A stretch of DNA of 64,000 nucleotides from Odiellus spinosus (lineage: Eukaryota > Arthropoda > Arachnida > Opiliones > Phalangiidae): NCBI GenBank assembly GCA_963920705.1, contig OY987237.1, positions 6,664,601 to 6,728,600 on the forward strand. The letters run 5' to 3'. The first letter of the stretch is position 1, and every line of letters begins with the position of its first letter. A program made the translations under genes and the position numbers. Below the pieces are notes generated by a model that made no database searches, was not told where the DNA came from, and saw only the letters and a program-made list of their open reading frames with translations. Positions 44,764-56,400 of the stretch are shown here, piece by piece.

Positions 44764-45028
44764 AAGTGTGACCTTAGCTTAGATGTATGAATGGGTTCTT
44801 GGTGACCCCAAAGCACTGTACGCGTTAAAAGTACGATTTGTATATAAGTTCGGTGACTTTGTTCAAATATTTAAATAGTCAATTGAAATTTTTGGAGACA
44901 GTGTTCTGAAAAAACACTTCGTGAATCAGGCGTAAAGAGCTCAAGGCCTAAAATTTCCTTATGTAGAATTGTAGACACTATATTACGTATGAAGTAAAAT
45001 AAATATAACTTCGCTATCGACACAATGA

Positions 45029-45283
45029 GTGTTACTAGAAAAGTTAGAAAACACCCATGCAGTGAGACTCATTGAGGCGTTGCTAATTACTTCTAAAGAA
45101 GAACAAATATACGCAACTCGGGAACGTACTAAGGGGAATATTCCTTTCGGAATTACCATACTTTTTGAATGGGAAGCGGATATTAACATATTAAAAAAAC
45201 CATCTGTCGAAGCGCTGCTCAATTTTACTCAGGACCATAAACTTCGCAGTGTTGTTTACCAAATTAGCTGTAAATTCAGTTAA
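45029..45283 (+). other. 84-codon open frame, unrecognised
   Basis: LEKLENTHAVRLIEALLITS... has protein-like composition, but I recognise no family, acceptor or promoter. A 20-bp piece of it (GAAGCGCTGCTCAATTTTAC, 45209-45228) recurs at 45347-45366 with one change, followed by a family K-like segment. It may be a remnant of an autonomous element. Confidence 0.2.
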
Positions 45284-45369
45284 TTCACAAACAAAGATGT
45301 TAGTCTAAACGGTTAATCTTGGAAAAAACTAATGACTCCATTTGCCGAAGCGCTGCTCAGTTTTACCTA

Positions 45370-45500
45370 AAATAAGAGGAGCTTACTTAAGGAATGTTGC
45401 TGTGGATGTCATCAGCTAAGTCATAGCTTGTAAAGCTCATATCGCTCGTGAGCACCGAGCATTTCTAAAGCTCTCAAGGTCGGGTCTCAACTGAATGACT
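45370..45500 (+). repeat. Copy of the insert found inside MITE-A at 28814-29117
   Basis: Shares GAGGAGCTTACTTA, GTCATCAGCTA, TAGCTTGTAAAGCTC, GTGAGCACCGAG and AAGGTCGGGTCTC. Confidence 0.65.
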
Positions 45501-45907
45501 TCATTCTCGGGTTATATAATTAGTTTTCGGTTTGAAGTATATCACAGTAACTTATAAAGGGCTAAGAACATATTTGAAATAATGAAAATGATCATTCACG
45601 GTTGGTATCTGAACAAATATTTTGAAGAGGCCTTCGGGCGGTTTCGCTTCAGTCTTTTAAAGAAATGTTTTAAAAATATAATTTCGGGAGGATAAATTCC
45701 TAAGATAGCTATATACTTATAAAGGTCAGGGTTGATAACGTTAATCTTTACCTTTAGTTAGCAGTGACAAGGCCAAGTTTGAATTCAATTGATTTTACCG
45801 AACCATATATAAAAGATTAAAATCGAAAATGGTTACAAAAAACCAGAGTTAATATAAACCGCGAGTAAAACTCGAACATACTAAATCAACTTTATTTATT
45901 TATGAAC

Positions 45908-46335
45908 AAAGTTGCGTTCATACTAGGCCATGGAGTCAATTCAAACAGTTTCAAAGACGTTTCGCTGCAGTCGTGTGAACGGGTAACTATTATTCTTGAA
46001 TCGATTTCTCAAAACTGCTTCGGGAAACAGTATCAAACCGATTTATCTTCAACAACTAAAGCTACGGTCACACTAGTATTTTCTTAATCGATTTGAAACG
46101 GTAAAATCAAACCGATATTCGTTTGAAGGGTCACGCGTTATCTTTATAAATCGATTTATTGTAGCTTCATCTATCGGTTGTTGAAACAGAATCGGTATGA
46201 AACTGGTTCCCGAAGCAGTTTCCAGAATTCGAATCAAATCGATTCGAGAAAAGATGGTTTCCTGTTCACACGACTCTAGCGAAACGTTTTGAAACGGTTT
46301 AAATCGATTCCAAGGTCTAGTATGAATGCGGCTTT
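45908..46335. mobile_element. MITE-C, long or double copy
   Basis: Begins GTTGCGTTCATACTAGGCC, has an internal CTACGGTCACACTAGTATTTT (an inner terminus), and ends CTAGTATGAATGCGGCTTT. Reads as one copy next to or inserted in another. Confidence 0.72.
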
Positions 46336-46369
46336 TAAAGAACGCGTTTTATTTCGACACTTTAAGGTT

Positions 46370-46514
46370 TCAAAATAGGCTTAAGTTCGTTGTTAGGAGA
46401 TCGTACGATTTCAAGCTCTCTGTGGATCATTCTTAAGCCTATTGAATAATGCCAATTTTAAGAATAGGAAATCGTTAGAAAATCATTAGTTTTCAAGTTT
46501 CATTCTTCCTTTAA
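46370..46514. mobile_element. Degenerate MITE-A fragment
   Basis: AAATAGGCTTAAG near the start and AGTTTCATTCTTCCTTTAA at the end; arms much shortened. Confidence 0.6.
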
Positions 46515-46856
46515 ACATAAAAATAGGAGTTTTTAATTTATCACTGTCAATTGATTTCATTGTGTTTTTCCAAAATATATCGGGATTTTAATTGTGTCTC
46601 AGCATGTAATGGCACGGGTATAATCGTGTGCTTCGATTCATCACATTATGGGCGTATATATGCTTCAATATTTCCGGCCAAGGTTGACTGGACTCAAAAC
46701 TCAAAAATGGGGTAATTAAATAAAAACTAATTATAGTTCTTCTAGAAACCCATGCAAATATGATTCCGCAGTTATATAAAAATAATAACCTTACTACCAA
46801 ATTAAATTATATTCACTTCCGGGAAAATAGAAAAAGGATGATGAAATGTATTATAA

Positions 46857-47262
46857 TTAAAGGGATAATGTAACTTACATATGTGCTTTTTTTATCGATT
46901 CCTTATCGTTTAAATAGGCATAATCCATCAGTAAAAAATTACAAACAAATAATAAACTAGAAATAAATTTAAAACACCCGTAAAATAGGCTTAGCTGGAT
47001 TCATGGAGATCCCGAACTCTTCGCATTGATGGGTTATCGACCAATGAGCCAAAGGCCCGTCGTTAAGACGAGATCTGCACGAGACTCTCGATTGGTCGCT
47101 GCCCCTCAAAACGAAGAAATTCATTTCCATGAATCCAGCTAGGCCTAGTTTCTGGGTAAGTTTTAAATTTACTACTGGTTTAATTTTTATGGATTAGGCT
47201 TATTTAAACGATAAGGAATCGATAAAAACAGCATTTGTTGTTAGGTTGCATTCTCCCTTTAA
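46857..47262. mobile_element. MITE-A copy, full length
   Basis: TTAAAGGGATAATGTAAC to GGTTGCATTCTCCCTTTAA, with the central CGACCAATGAGCCAAAGGCC block. Confidence 0.88.
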
Positions 47263-47282
47263 GGTTTTCCAAAAACCAACTC

Positions 47283-47535
47283 TAGCTGCGTTCATACTAG
47301 ACCTTGGAATCGATTTAAACCGTTTCAAAACGTTTCGCATTATCTTTATAAATCGATTTATTGTTGCTTTATCTATCGGTTGTTGAAACCAAATCGGTAC
47401 GAAACTGGTTCCCGAAGCAGTTTCGAGAAATCGAATCAAATCGATTCGAGAAAAGACCGTTTCCGTTCACACGACTCTAGCGAAAAGTTTTGAAACGGTT
47501 TAAATCGATTAAAAGGCCTAGTATGAACGCGGCTA
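47283..47535. mobile_element. MITE-C copy, complete
   Basis: 253 bp; ends TAGCTGCGTTCATACTAGAC and CTAGTATGAACGCGGCTA are inverted repeats ending in TA. Body is a near palindrome of ATCGATTTAAACCGTTTCAA blocks. It sits 20 bp after a MITE-A end. Confidence 0.85.
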
Positions 47536-48345
47536 AAGAGACCGTATAAACATTACCCTTATTATCAAGCCTGGAATTGATAGATTACGTAATTATTTAT
47601 AATGATCTACCTAATTATCTAATAAAATTAATTATATTACTGGTAATATTAATGAGAAAATTAAATTTATTTAGTATATTAATCTCCCAAATTTTCAAAG
47701 GTTTTAGAAAGCCATAATACGATTATAATTTATATAATAACCTCTAAGATTATGTACCTAATTTAATAATTAAAAAATGTATTTATTTTTATGGTTAATC
47801 ATTAATAGCAAAATTAATTGTATTTAAAAGATAAATTTTCACGATTTTGAAATATTTTTTTCCAAACAATCTTTTTTAAAATTTACGAAACCCAAATATC
47901 ATTACAAATTTCGAAATTATCTAAATTAACCCACCTAATTAAATTATAAAAATTATATTACTTTCGGTTAACTATTAAAGGGAAGATAAAATGTATTTTA
48001 GAAATTAAATTGATCATTTTTTTTTTTTTTTTTTTAATTCGTTGAAATATGGTTATAATGAAGGCGTCAATAAGATTATATTTAAACCGAGAACCGAAGT
48101 TTTCACCCACGAAAAGAAAAGTCTCTAAATAAAATAAGTTACGGTCAACCCAAAGGAAACGTAAATTTAGTCATACATCTTTAGATATTACGCAAAAAAA
48201 AAAAATAATTCCTATGCACCTAGTGGAAAATAAATTTCCTACATTTTGTAAATATTTTTCCCCATTCTCGTAACTACTATTAAAGGGAGGGTGAAGAGGA
48301 ATATTAAGTTATTTTGTTAATGATTCTGTTTCAAAATATAAGACC
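47536..48345. other. AT-rich spacer, no gene seen
   Basis: T-run at 48019-48035 and isolated TTAAAGGGAR motifs near 47975 and 48283. Confidence 0.45.
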
Positions 48346-48367
48346 CACAGGGTAACGCTAACCAAAA

Positions 48368-48412
<45 letters not shown>

Positions 48413-48960
48413 ATTGGAAAATAGATTTTCCATCGATTTATAGGAAATTATTGGAATATTTTCTAGAAACACGGGAAAATATAGGAGAATTACTTAAATT
48501 TTAGAATATAGGAGAATTACTTAAATTGTAGGAAAATATAGAAGAATTTCGGAAATTCTAGGAGAATATACGAAACTTACTGAAATTCTAGGAAAATATA
48601 ATTCTCTGACTTTTCCCTGATTTCTTGGGCTCATTTTCAAATTACCTGACTTTTAGCTGACCCATTGTGCTCATTTTCAAATTCCTTGACTTTTCCCTGA
48701 CCTTTTGGGCTCATTTTCAAATTCCTTGACTTTTCCCTGACCTTTTGGACTAATTTTGAAATTCCTGACTTTTCTTTCACCATTTGGGATAATTTTTAAA
48801 TTCCCGGATATTTCAATGACTTTTGGGCTCATATTCAAATTCCCTGACTTTTTCTCTGACCATTTGGGCCAATTCACAAATTCCCTGACTTTTCCCTGAC
48901 ATTTTGGGCTAATTTACAAAGTCCTCGAGTTTTCCAGGTCGTGTACGAACCCTGTTAGAG
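48346..48960. repeat. Family J 5' fragment fused to the 40-bp minisatellite, with a 42-A run
   Basis: CACAGGGTAACGCTAACC, then A42 (48369-48410), TTTTCCATCGATTTATAGG as in 43145, a few GGAAAATATAG units, then about 8 units of CCTGACTTTTCCCTGACC. Ends CCAGGTCGTGTACGA exactly as the array at 40390. Confidence 0.8.
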
Positions 48961-50514
48961 AACCCCCAGAAAAATTAAAATTCCATCAAAATGGATCTCT
49001 TTACCATCCCTTCAATTTTCATTGGTTTTCCCTTTCGAAGTAGTCTCTGTTAGCTACTGGCGCGCGCGGGGGATAAGATTTTCAACTTTCTTCTCCACAT
49101 TCAGGGCGTATTTAAACGGTATATTCCAAAAAATTGAGGTCATTTGAAAAGTACTCCGCCATTGTCATATAAAAGCCAAGGTATCTCGATGAGCTACGTC
49201 TTTTATTGGGTAAAAGTGTAAGCGCGAAGTACCAACACTTCGCCGCTAGCCGAAACGGGATTAACTTTCAAATTGGAACCAAGGAATATTCACTTTTAAA
49301 ACTAAAAAGGTTAGTGTTTTTAACTTTTATCGGAATTTTATATATTTAAATGAAACGAAGAAGATGCCACATTTCATCTTTTATCAATAAGATAAATTTA
49401 ATTTAATTTACGTTAATTAGTTTAATTATTAATAATTACGGTATAATTAAAGTTAATTTAATTTAAACCACATTTTAAAATTAATACTTACGGTATCAAA
49501 ATTTTAAAATGTGATTCTTAAATTAAATAAGATTTTAATTTCGTGATTGGTCTATTAAAATTGTTAAAAAATAACAATTAAATTAATTTAATGGTGAAAT
49601 TTTTTACGTAATTTTTAAAAAAATAAGAATTTTTTTATTAATATTTTTTGAGATTTTTAAATTCAATTTAAATGGTATTAAAAAATTAATTTGTAGAATT
49701 TAAAATAATTTTCAATTAAAATATTTTATATATTTTATAGAAAAATAAATTCTATAAAATATAGTTTTCGTTACAATCTTGAAATGGGTATAAATCTCCA
49801 TAGGAAACCTTTTCTTTAAATGGGAATTTAGACATATATCAATATTGCAACACTACGAATATTTTTTTTTTTTTTTTTTTTGGAAGAGTGTGTTTATGCT
49901 AATTATTTTAAATTTCAATTAAAAAATTCCCAAAATAAATAAATATTGTTAATAATGAATTACATTATTGCCAACATATGGTACCGGTAATTAACTCCTA
50001 AGCCTATGAGTACGTGGCAAGTTATTTCATCTAAAAGAACCAGTATATGAAATCAAAATTTGACGAATCATAATGAAATATTTAAAAAAAAAAAAAATTA
50101 TCTAAAATTTTTTAATTTCTCACAATTATTGTTATTAAGATTAAACCTTCCACAATTAGCTCATTTCTGTCCCTCCCAAGATTTCAACATATTTCAAATC
50201 TTGCTTCAATATATTTAGATGCAAATTATTTCAACGATTTCCATATTTTATTTCTAAGCTACCTCTCAAAATAAATTTAGAATAAAAATTTAATATTTCA
50301 TTCTACTTTTAAAATTAGATTCTAAGACTGTAAGTATATAACCATCGTGTTTAGTATAACCATAAGTCTATTATTATCTCTAAGCAACCAAATAAGGTCT
50401 CTCAATTGGGCATCTATATCTATGAAACGTTTCGTCGAAAATATATAGAAGGCAACTAAACCTGTTGATTTTCTGATTTTTTTGATTTGTTAGTTATAGC
50501 TTTCCTTTAAACAA
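48961..50514. other. Very AT-rich stretch, nothing recognised
   Basis: Poly-T at 49861-49880 and A-runs only. Confidence 0.45.
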
Positions 50515-50960
50515 CTGCACCTTTATTGTATCAATAAAGAAGACGATGCTCAAAAAGCTATACCCCTTCTATCAGTAAACTACGCCACGTAGCTTAATAT
50601 TATCAGAAAAGGTCGAGTTTTACGTCATAGTCCACCACTTAAAAATAGCCAAAAAGTCATCACCCCTGTCTGGATCGAGTGGTTTGGACTCTTCCTCGAT
50701 ATATTGAGTCGGGAGAGAGGGACGTAATTTAGGCTGGCCGCGCTTGGCTATATTATCTATCCCCAACTGTGGAATTTCTCCAAAGAGTGTCGCTTCCTTC
50801 GTTCACTATTTACACTGACTGCGGCCGCTTGAGTGCCTCGAATCGGAAACTGTCGGTACATTTACCTCGACCTTTGCTGATTTTATTAAGCTACGGGGTG
50901 TTATTTACTTTCATGAAAGTGATAGACTTTTGATAATACAAGATGAGAGAAATGTCAGCA
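50515..50960. repeat. Family E repeat, copy 3
   Basis: GTCATCACCCCTGTCTGG, TTGAGTCGGGAGAGAGGGAC, GGCTGGCCGCGCTTGGCTAT; opposite orientation to 14035-14410 and the longest copy together with it. Confidence 0.68.
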
Positions 50961-51524
50961 AGTTCAAGTCGAAGTGATACGTGGAATAGGTTTACCTCGA
51001 CAAGGATACCTCTCATTTTTAGCTGACTACTTAGAGTTAATAATATGCTTATGGTATAACAAGGGTCTTGACACGTAAATTTGGGGCTCCAGATTATTTT
51101 TTTGGGTAAAAAGGGAAAATCTTTGAAAACAAACTCGGTTGAAATGTCAATGTCTTCGATTTTCCGACCTAATTACCCGAATAGATTCTGCTGGTCTCCC
51201 GTCGTGTGTGCGTGTGTTTAGATTTCTAGTTCAAAAATTTGAATATTTAATAATTTCTTGGGATCTATTGGAACTGGGTGAAAACAGCGCATACTTTTAT
51301 GTTTATAACTTTCCCCTTAAACAACCGAAAATAGTAATCGAGTTTGTTTATAATATAATATCGTTTTTTGGGTCAATTACATTATATGACAAGCATCGAG
51401 CGGTTCACTTTTAGTAAAAATTTAAAAAATATAAGTATAACCAAATTTTGATTTAAATTTTGATGTGAATTGGTATTTAATGTTTAATAATCAATGTTTT
51501 ATTAATATATAATATATTAGTTTT

Positions 51525-52275
51525 AAATAATTGCAATTAGTTTTAAATAATTGGATATTAGTTTTAAATAATTGGATATTAGTTTTAAATAATTAGATAT
51601 TAGATTTAAATAATTGGATATTAGATTTAAATAATTGGATATTAGTTTTAAATAATTGGATATCAGTTTTAAATAATTGGATATTAGTTTTTAATAATTG
51701 GATATTAGTTTTAAATAATTGGATATTAGTTTTTAATAATTGGAAATTAGATTTAAATAATTGGATATTCGTTTTAAATAATTGGCTATTCGTTTTAAAT
51801 AATTGGATATTCGTTTTAAATAATTGGATATTCGTTTTAAATAATTGGATATTCGTTTAAATAACTGGATATTCGTTTAAATAACTGGATATTCGTTTAA
51901 ATAACTGGATATTCGTTTAAATAACTGGATATTCGTTTAAATAACTGGATATTCGTTTAAATAACTGGATATTCGTTTAAATAACTGGATATTCGTTTAA
52001 ATAATTGGATATTAGTTTAAGTAATGGGATATTCGTTTAAATAATTGGATATTAGTTTAAATAATGGGATATTAATTTAAATAATGAGATATGAGATATT
52101 AGTTTAAACAATGGGATATTAGTTTAAATAACCGGATATTAGTTTAAATAACCGGATATTAGTTTAAATAACCGGATATTAGTTTAAATAACCGGATATT
52201 AGTTTAAATAACTTGATATTAGTTTAAGTAACTAAATATTAGTTTAAATAATTGGATATTAATTAAAATAATCAA
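51525..52275. repeat. 21/20-bp minisatellite, ~36 units
   Basis: First half TTGGATATTAGTTTTAAATAA (21 bp), second half CTGGATATTCGTTTAAATAA or a CGGATATTAG variant (20 bp). Confidence 0.93.
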
Positions 52276-52812
52276 TATACAAAAATTCATCATTCATAAA
52301 TTTTATGGAGATTTAAATTTAAAGTTTTTAACATTTTAAGTCAAATTTATATGGTAAATATATTATCATTACATTAAAACAATATTAAAACTATATTACG
52401 ACCACCATTTATAAAAACTTAACACTGCCCCTTCAAAATATTTTCACGTTCTCAAAGAAATTCAATTAATCCGGCGCCATGTAACCTTATTTCAGATTTA
52501 AAAATTAACCCAAATAATTTCCCACCCTTTTAAAAATCGTCCGACTACAATTAAACGCACAGCCTTGAAAAGAATCGAAATTTCAATAGAAAACAGGTTT
52601 TAAATAGAATTTTATGGTACTTTCAAGGTTGAAAAACTAAGTATCAATTCATGTTCCATACCTTAAGGGTATTTTAATTAAAATTACCGGTAATTGAAAG
52701 TAAAAAGTCACGTGTACAAATTAATATAAAAGATTTAAAACTGATACAAGAAATTTGAACTTTCTCTCCTTAAAGGGAATGTGAAGTGAAAAATGAAATG
52801 AATACTACTAAA

Positions 52813-53257
52813 AATAGAGCTCGAAATTGGATAATGAATAACTTCGGATATCCATTGATAACTAGGCTTTTTTTTTCAGATATTTTAATCTCGGATAAAT
52901 TGTTTGTTTAAATATAAAACCACAAATTATATAAATAAAAATTCAGGCTTAAATAATAATTACATTTTAATCTAAATTGAAAGGAACAGCGACTAAATGA
53001 CTACATTCTAGCTTCGAGATCTCAATTTGGGTTCAAATCGGCGAAGAAACTCGAGTTTCAAATTGTTCTGATCGGTTAATTAATAACTCGTATCAATTTC
53101 CTATAACAATGAGTACGAATAAAAAATTTGGCGTTATATTCGGGTATCCGTTAACTCAATAAGAAATGGATATGTTGTTCGCAAACGGATAATATCCGAT
53201 TGACATTCACGATGATCTTATTCAATTAACAAAAGTTATAAGAATTTCGAGCTCTAA
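52813..53257 (-). mobile_element. Family D element, copy d, complete ends
   Basis: 445 bp with terminal inverted repeats TAGAGCTCGAAATT / AATTTCGAGCTCTA. Uninterrupted CGAGATCTCAATTTGGGTT serves as the empty-site reference for the insertion at 34654. Lies ~180 bp before gene 2 exon 1. Confidence 0.8.
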
Positions 53258-53437
53258 TTTAAGGGAAGATGAATTGGAAAATCAAATATTTCGCGTTCAT
53301 CTTCACCCTCTATTTAAAGTTTAATTCTTTTGAAAAATTGAAATAATCAAACCCAACCCAGGAAGTAATTTTAGGCTTACAATTTCTTCAATTCAATTAT
53401 AATAACCGGTTTTCTTTTTGTTTCGTTTCATTTACAG

Positions 53438-53491
53438 TTGAATAACGAAGAAATATGAATATTTTATCAGTAGCAACGTTATTCACGTTAG
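53438..53491 (+). CDS. Gene 2 exon 1: end of leader and signal peptide start
   Basis: A pyrimidine-rich acceptor (TTTCATTTACAG) directly before 53438 implies at least one untranslated exon upstream, so the promoter is not at this site. ATG at 53455 (AGAAATATG) starts MNILSVATLFTL plus one base before GTAAGT (phase 1). Found by eye; too short for an ORF scan. Confidence 0.85.
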
Positions 53492-56400
53492 GTAAGTAAT
53501 TCACCCCTAGAAACCCACTTTCTAAAACTTTATGTATTAATAACATATATTTAAAGTACAAGTATCACGCGTAATTTTAATTTTGGGTGTAATTTTAACG
53601 CGAGATTGGATTAAAGGAAGAATGCAACCTAACAAGAAGTTATTTTTTATCGATTCCTTATCGTTTAAATAGGCCTAATCCATCAGTAAAATAAATTACA
53701 AACAAATATTAAACTAGAAATAAATTTAAAACTCGCCAGGAAAATAGGCTTAGCTGGATTCAAGGAGATCAGCTGAATTTCTTCGCATTGAAAGGTCAGC
53801 GACCAATCAAATATTATTGGAAGTATCCCTGCGCTCATTGGTCGATGTCTCTTCTCAATGCGAAGAAATTCAGGATCTTCATGAATTCAGCTAAGCCTAT
53901 TTTTCGCGTAAGTTTTTAATTGATTTATAGTTTAATATTTGGAGTTTTATTTATCGGTGGATTAGGACCATTGGGCCTATTTAAGCGATAAATAAATAAG
54001 TTAAATATAGTTGTAACTTTGTGAGCTTTAAAATGAAACTAATGGCAATAAAATTGGTGAATAAATTACAAAATTGCAATTTAAATATGGCGTCCAGATG
54101 GAATATATTTCATCATACATTTTTCTAATCGTGACGTCACTCGCGAATAATAATGTTGGGAAACTACGTAATATGTTGTAACTTTAGGCTGTATGTACTA
54201 TTATTATAATAGATTTAAATGTTTTTAAATCAAAAACTGACGTCTTAATTAAAAATATACAATTTTTGTAAATTCGTAACTTTGTTATTTCTGATTCGAT
54301 TGTGACGTTATTGGTCAAGTTTTAAAGCTCTCAGTCAGATCTATTCGAATCTTTCATCTTAAAAACGTGTAAATTATTATTTTACGTGATACTTGTTCTT
54401 TCTTTTAAAAGGGAAAGGGAAAAAAGGTGAATAGGTTCTTTTATAAAGCGAAGGTTTTGTAGCTATATTTGAGAATTGAGAACATTGACACACCCTAAAA
54501 TTAACATTCTTACAAGCATTTTTTTGGGTCTCGAGCCTTTATACTTAAATATTACAAGATCTAGGTATTTTTTTCTTTAGTTTTTCTTACTTCCTCAATT
54601 TTCGGGTAATTCTTTTTAAAGGTAACAATTTGAATTTTTTATTTTTCTATTTTTTTAGCCGTTCTGGCGGCGGCTGACTTCAGGGTAAGTTTCAACTAAT
54701 TTTCGCTATTTTTTTGGGGTTTGAAAATAGATTTTGTTTTAAAGGAAATTAAAAGTGATTTTCTCAGACCATAAGCCGGTTATTTATAGACAGTTAAAAT
54801 AAGGGAGAAGGGGGCTAAATTCAAAATTGGAGTAAAGGGATATCATAATAAGGATGGTAAACTGAAATTTGTAGATGAATTCATGTATAAATTTTTTCAT
54901 TAATTCATCTACAAATTTGTACATGAATTCATCTATAAATTTATACATTTTTACACGAATTCATCTACAAATTTGTACACGAATTCATCTACAAATTTGT
55001 ACACGAATTCATATACAAATTTGTACACGAATTCATCTACAAATTTGTAGACGAATTCATCTACAAATTTGTGCATGAATTCTTATACAAATTTATAGAC
55101 GAATTCTTATACAAATTTATAGACGAATTCTTATACAAATTTATAGACGAGTTCTTATACAAATTTATAGACGAGTTCTTATACAAATTTATAGACGAGT
55201 TCTTATACAAATTTATAGACGAATTCGTATACAAATTTATAGACGAATTCGTATACAAATTTATAGACGAATTCTTATACAAATTTATAGACGAATTCTT
55301 ATACAAATTTATACAAGAATTCTTATACAAATTTATAGACGAATTCTTATACAAATTTATACAAGAATTCTTATACAAATTTATAGACGAATTCTTATAC
55401 AAATTTATAGACGAATTCTTATACAAATTTATAGACGAATTCTTATATAAATGTATAGACGAATTCTTATATAAATGTATAGACGAATTCTTATACAAAT
55501 TTATAGACGAATTCTTATACAAATTTATAGACGAATTCTTATACAAAGTTATAGATGAATTCATACTAATTTATAGCTTGCAAATCAAAGAAAGTCACGT
55601 CAGTAGGCCTTTAGAAAAAATTATAAAAAAATGAAGATTTTTTTTTTAAAACAGTCGAATTAAGTATCCTTCACGAAAGAATTTCAATAAAAACTGGTTT
55701 AAAATAATTACAATGTACTTCAAAAATAAAATCTGGTTCAACTTCGCGAGATAGGCGTTGTATAGCTAGACATAGACACGATTGTCACGAGTGATTGTAC
55801 CAGTATCAATACCATACCAAAAATAATTCTGGTCCCATTCTTTAAATTTATGAAATTCACTCCTACTTCTACCCTAAATATAGCTATTTATATATTTATT
55901 TGTTGTTTATTGTTTATATATTGTTTTTTTAGGAAAAGAGACAAGTTGATTATCAATTCCCGCAACCCAGAGGGCGGGAGGCTCAACCGCAAGACGACAG
56001 CGCTTTGTATCAAGTACCCAGAAGACAGTTCCAAGCCCAACCAGTACAACCATACGCCCCACCTCCACCACCTCCCCAACAAAGGGCCCCAGCTCAATCC
56101 TATGCCCCACAACCACAAACCCGAAGGGCCCCTCAACCGAGCAGGACCCAATATGCCGCTGAACAACCAAGGGGCAGAAGAGTAAGTACTTTACACAATA
56201 TTTAAAATATTAAATTTATTAAAGGGAGAATGCAACCTAACACCGAGTGATTAGTTATCGATTCCTTATCGTTTAAATAGGCCTAATCCACTAGTGAAAA
56301 AAATTACGTACAAATATTAAACTAGAAATAAATTTAAAACTTAAACTGAAAATAGGCTTAGCGGGATTCATGGAGATCAGCTGATTTCCTCGTGTATATG

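Noticed and set aside
48369..48410. 42-A run as a retroposon poly(A) tail
   Set aside because: It sits inside the 5' part of a family J fragment, where the copy at 43130 has a short A-run; no retroposed body or target duplication was seen.
55061..55634. Long open frames on both strands (187 and 167 codons)
   Set aside because: They are produced by a 24-bp minisatellite inside gene 2 intron 2; no splice or start context supports coding.
55888..56170. Minus-strand 87-92-codon frames
   Set aside because: Antisense shadows of gene 2 exon 3, whose frame, splice sites and context are consistent on the plus strand.
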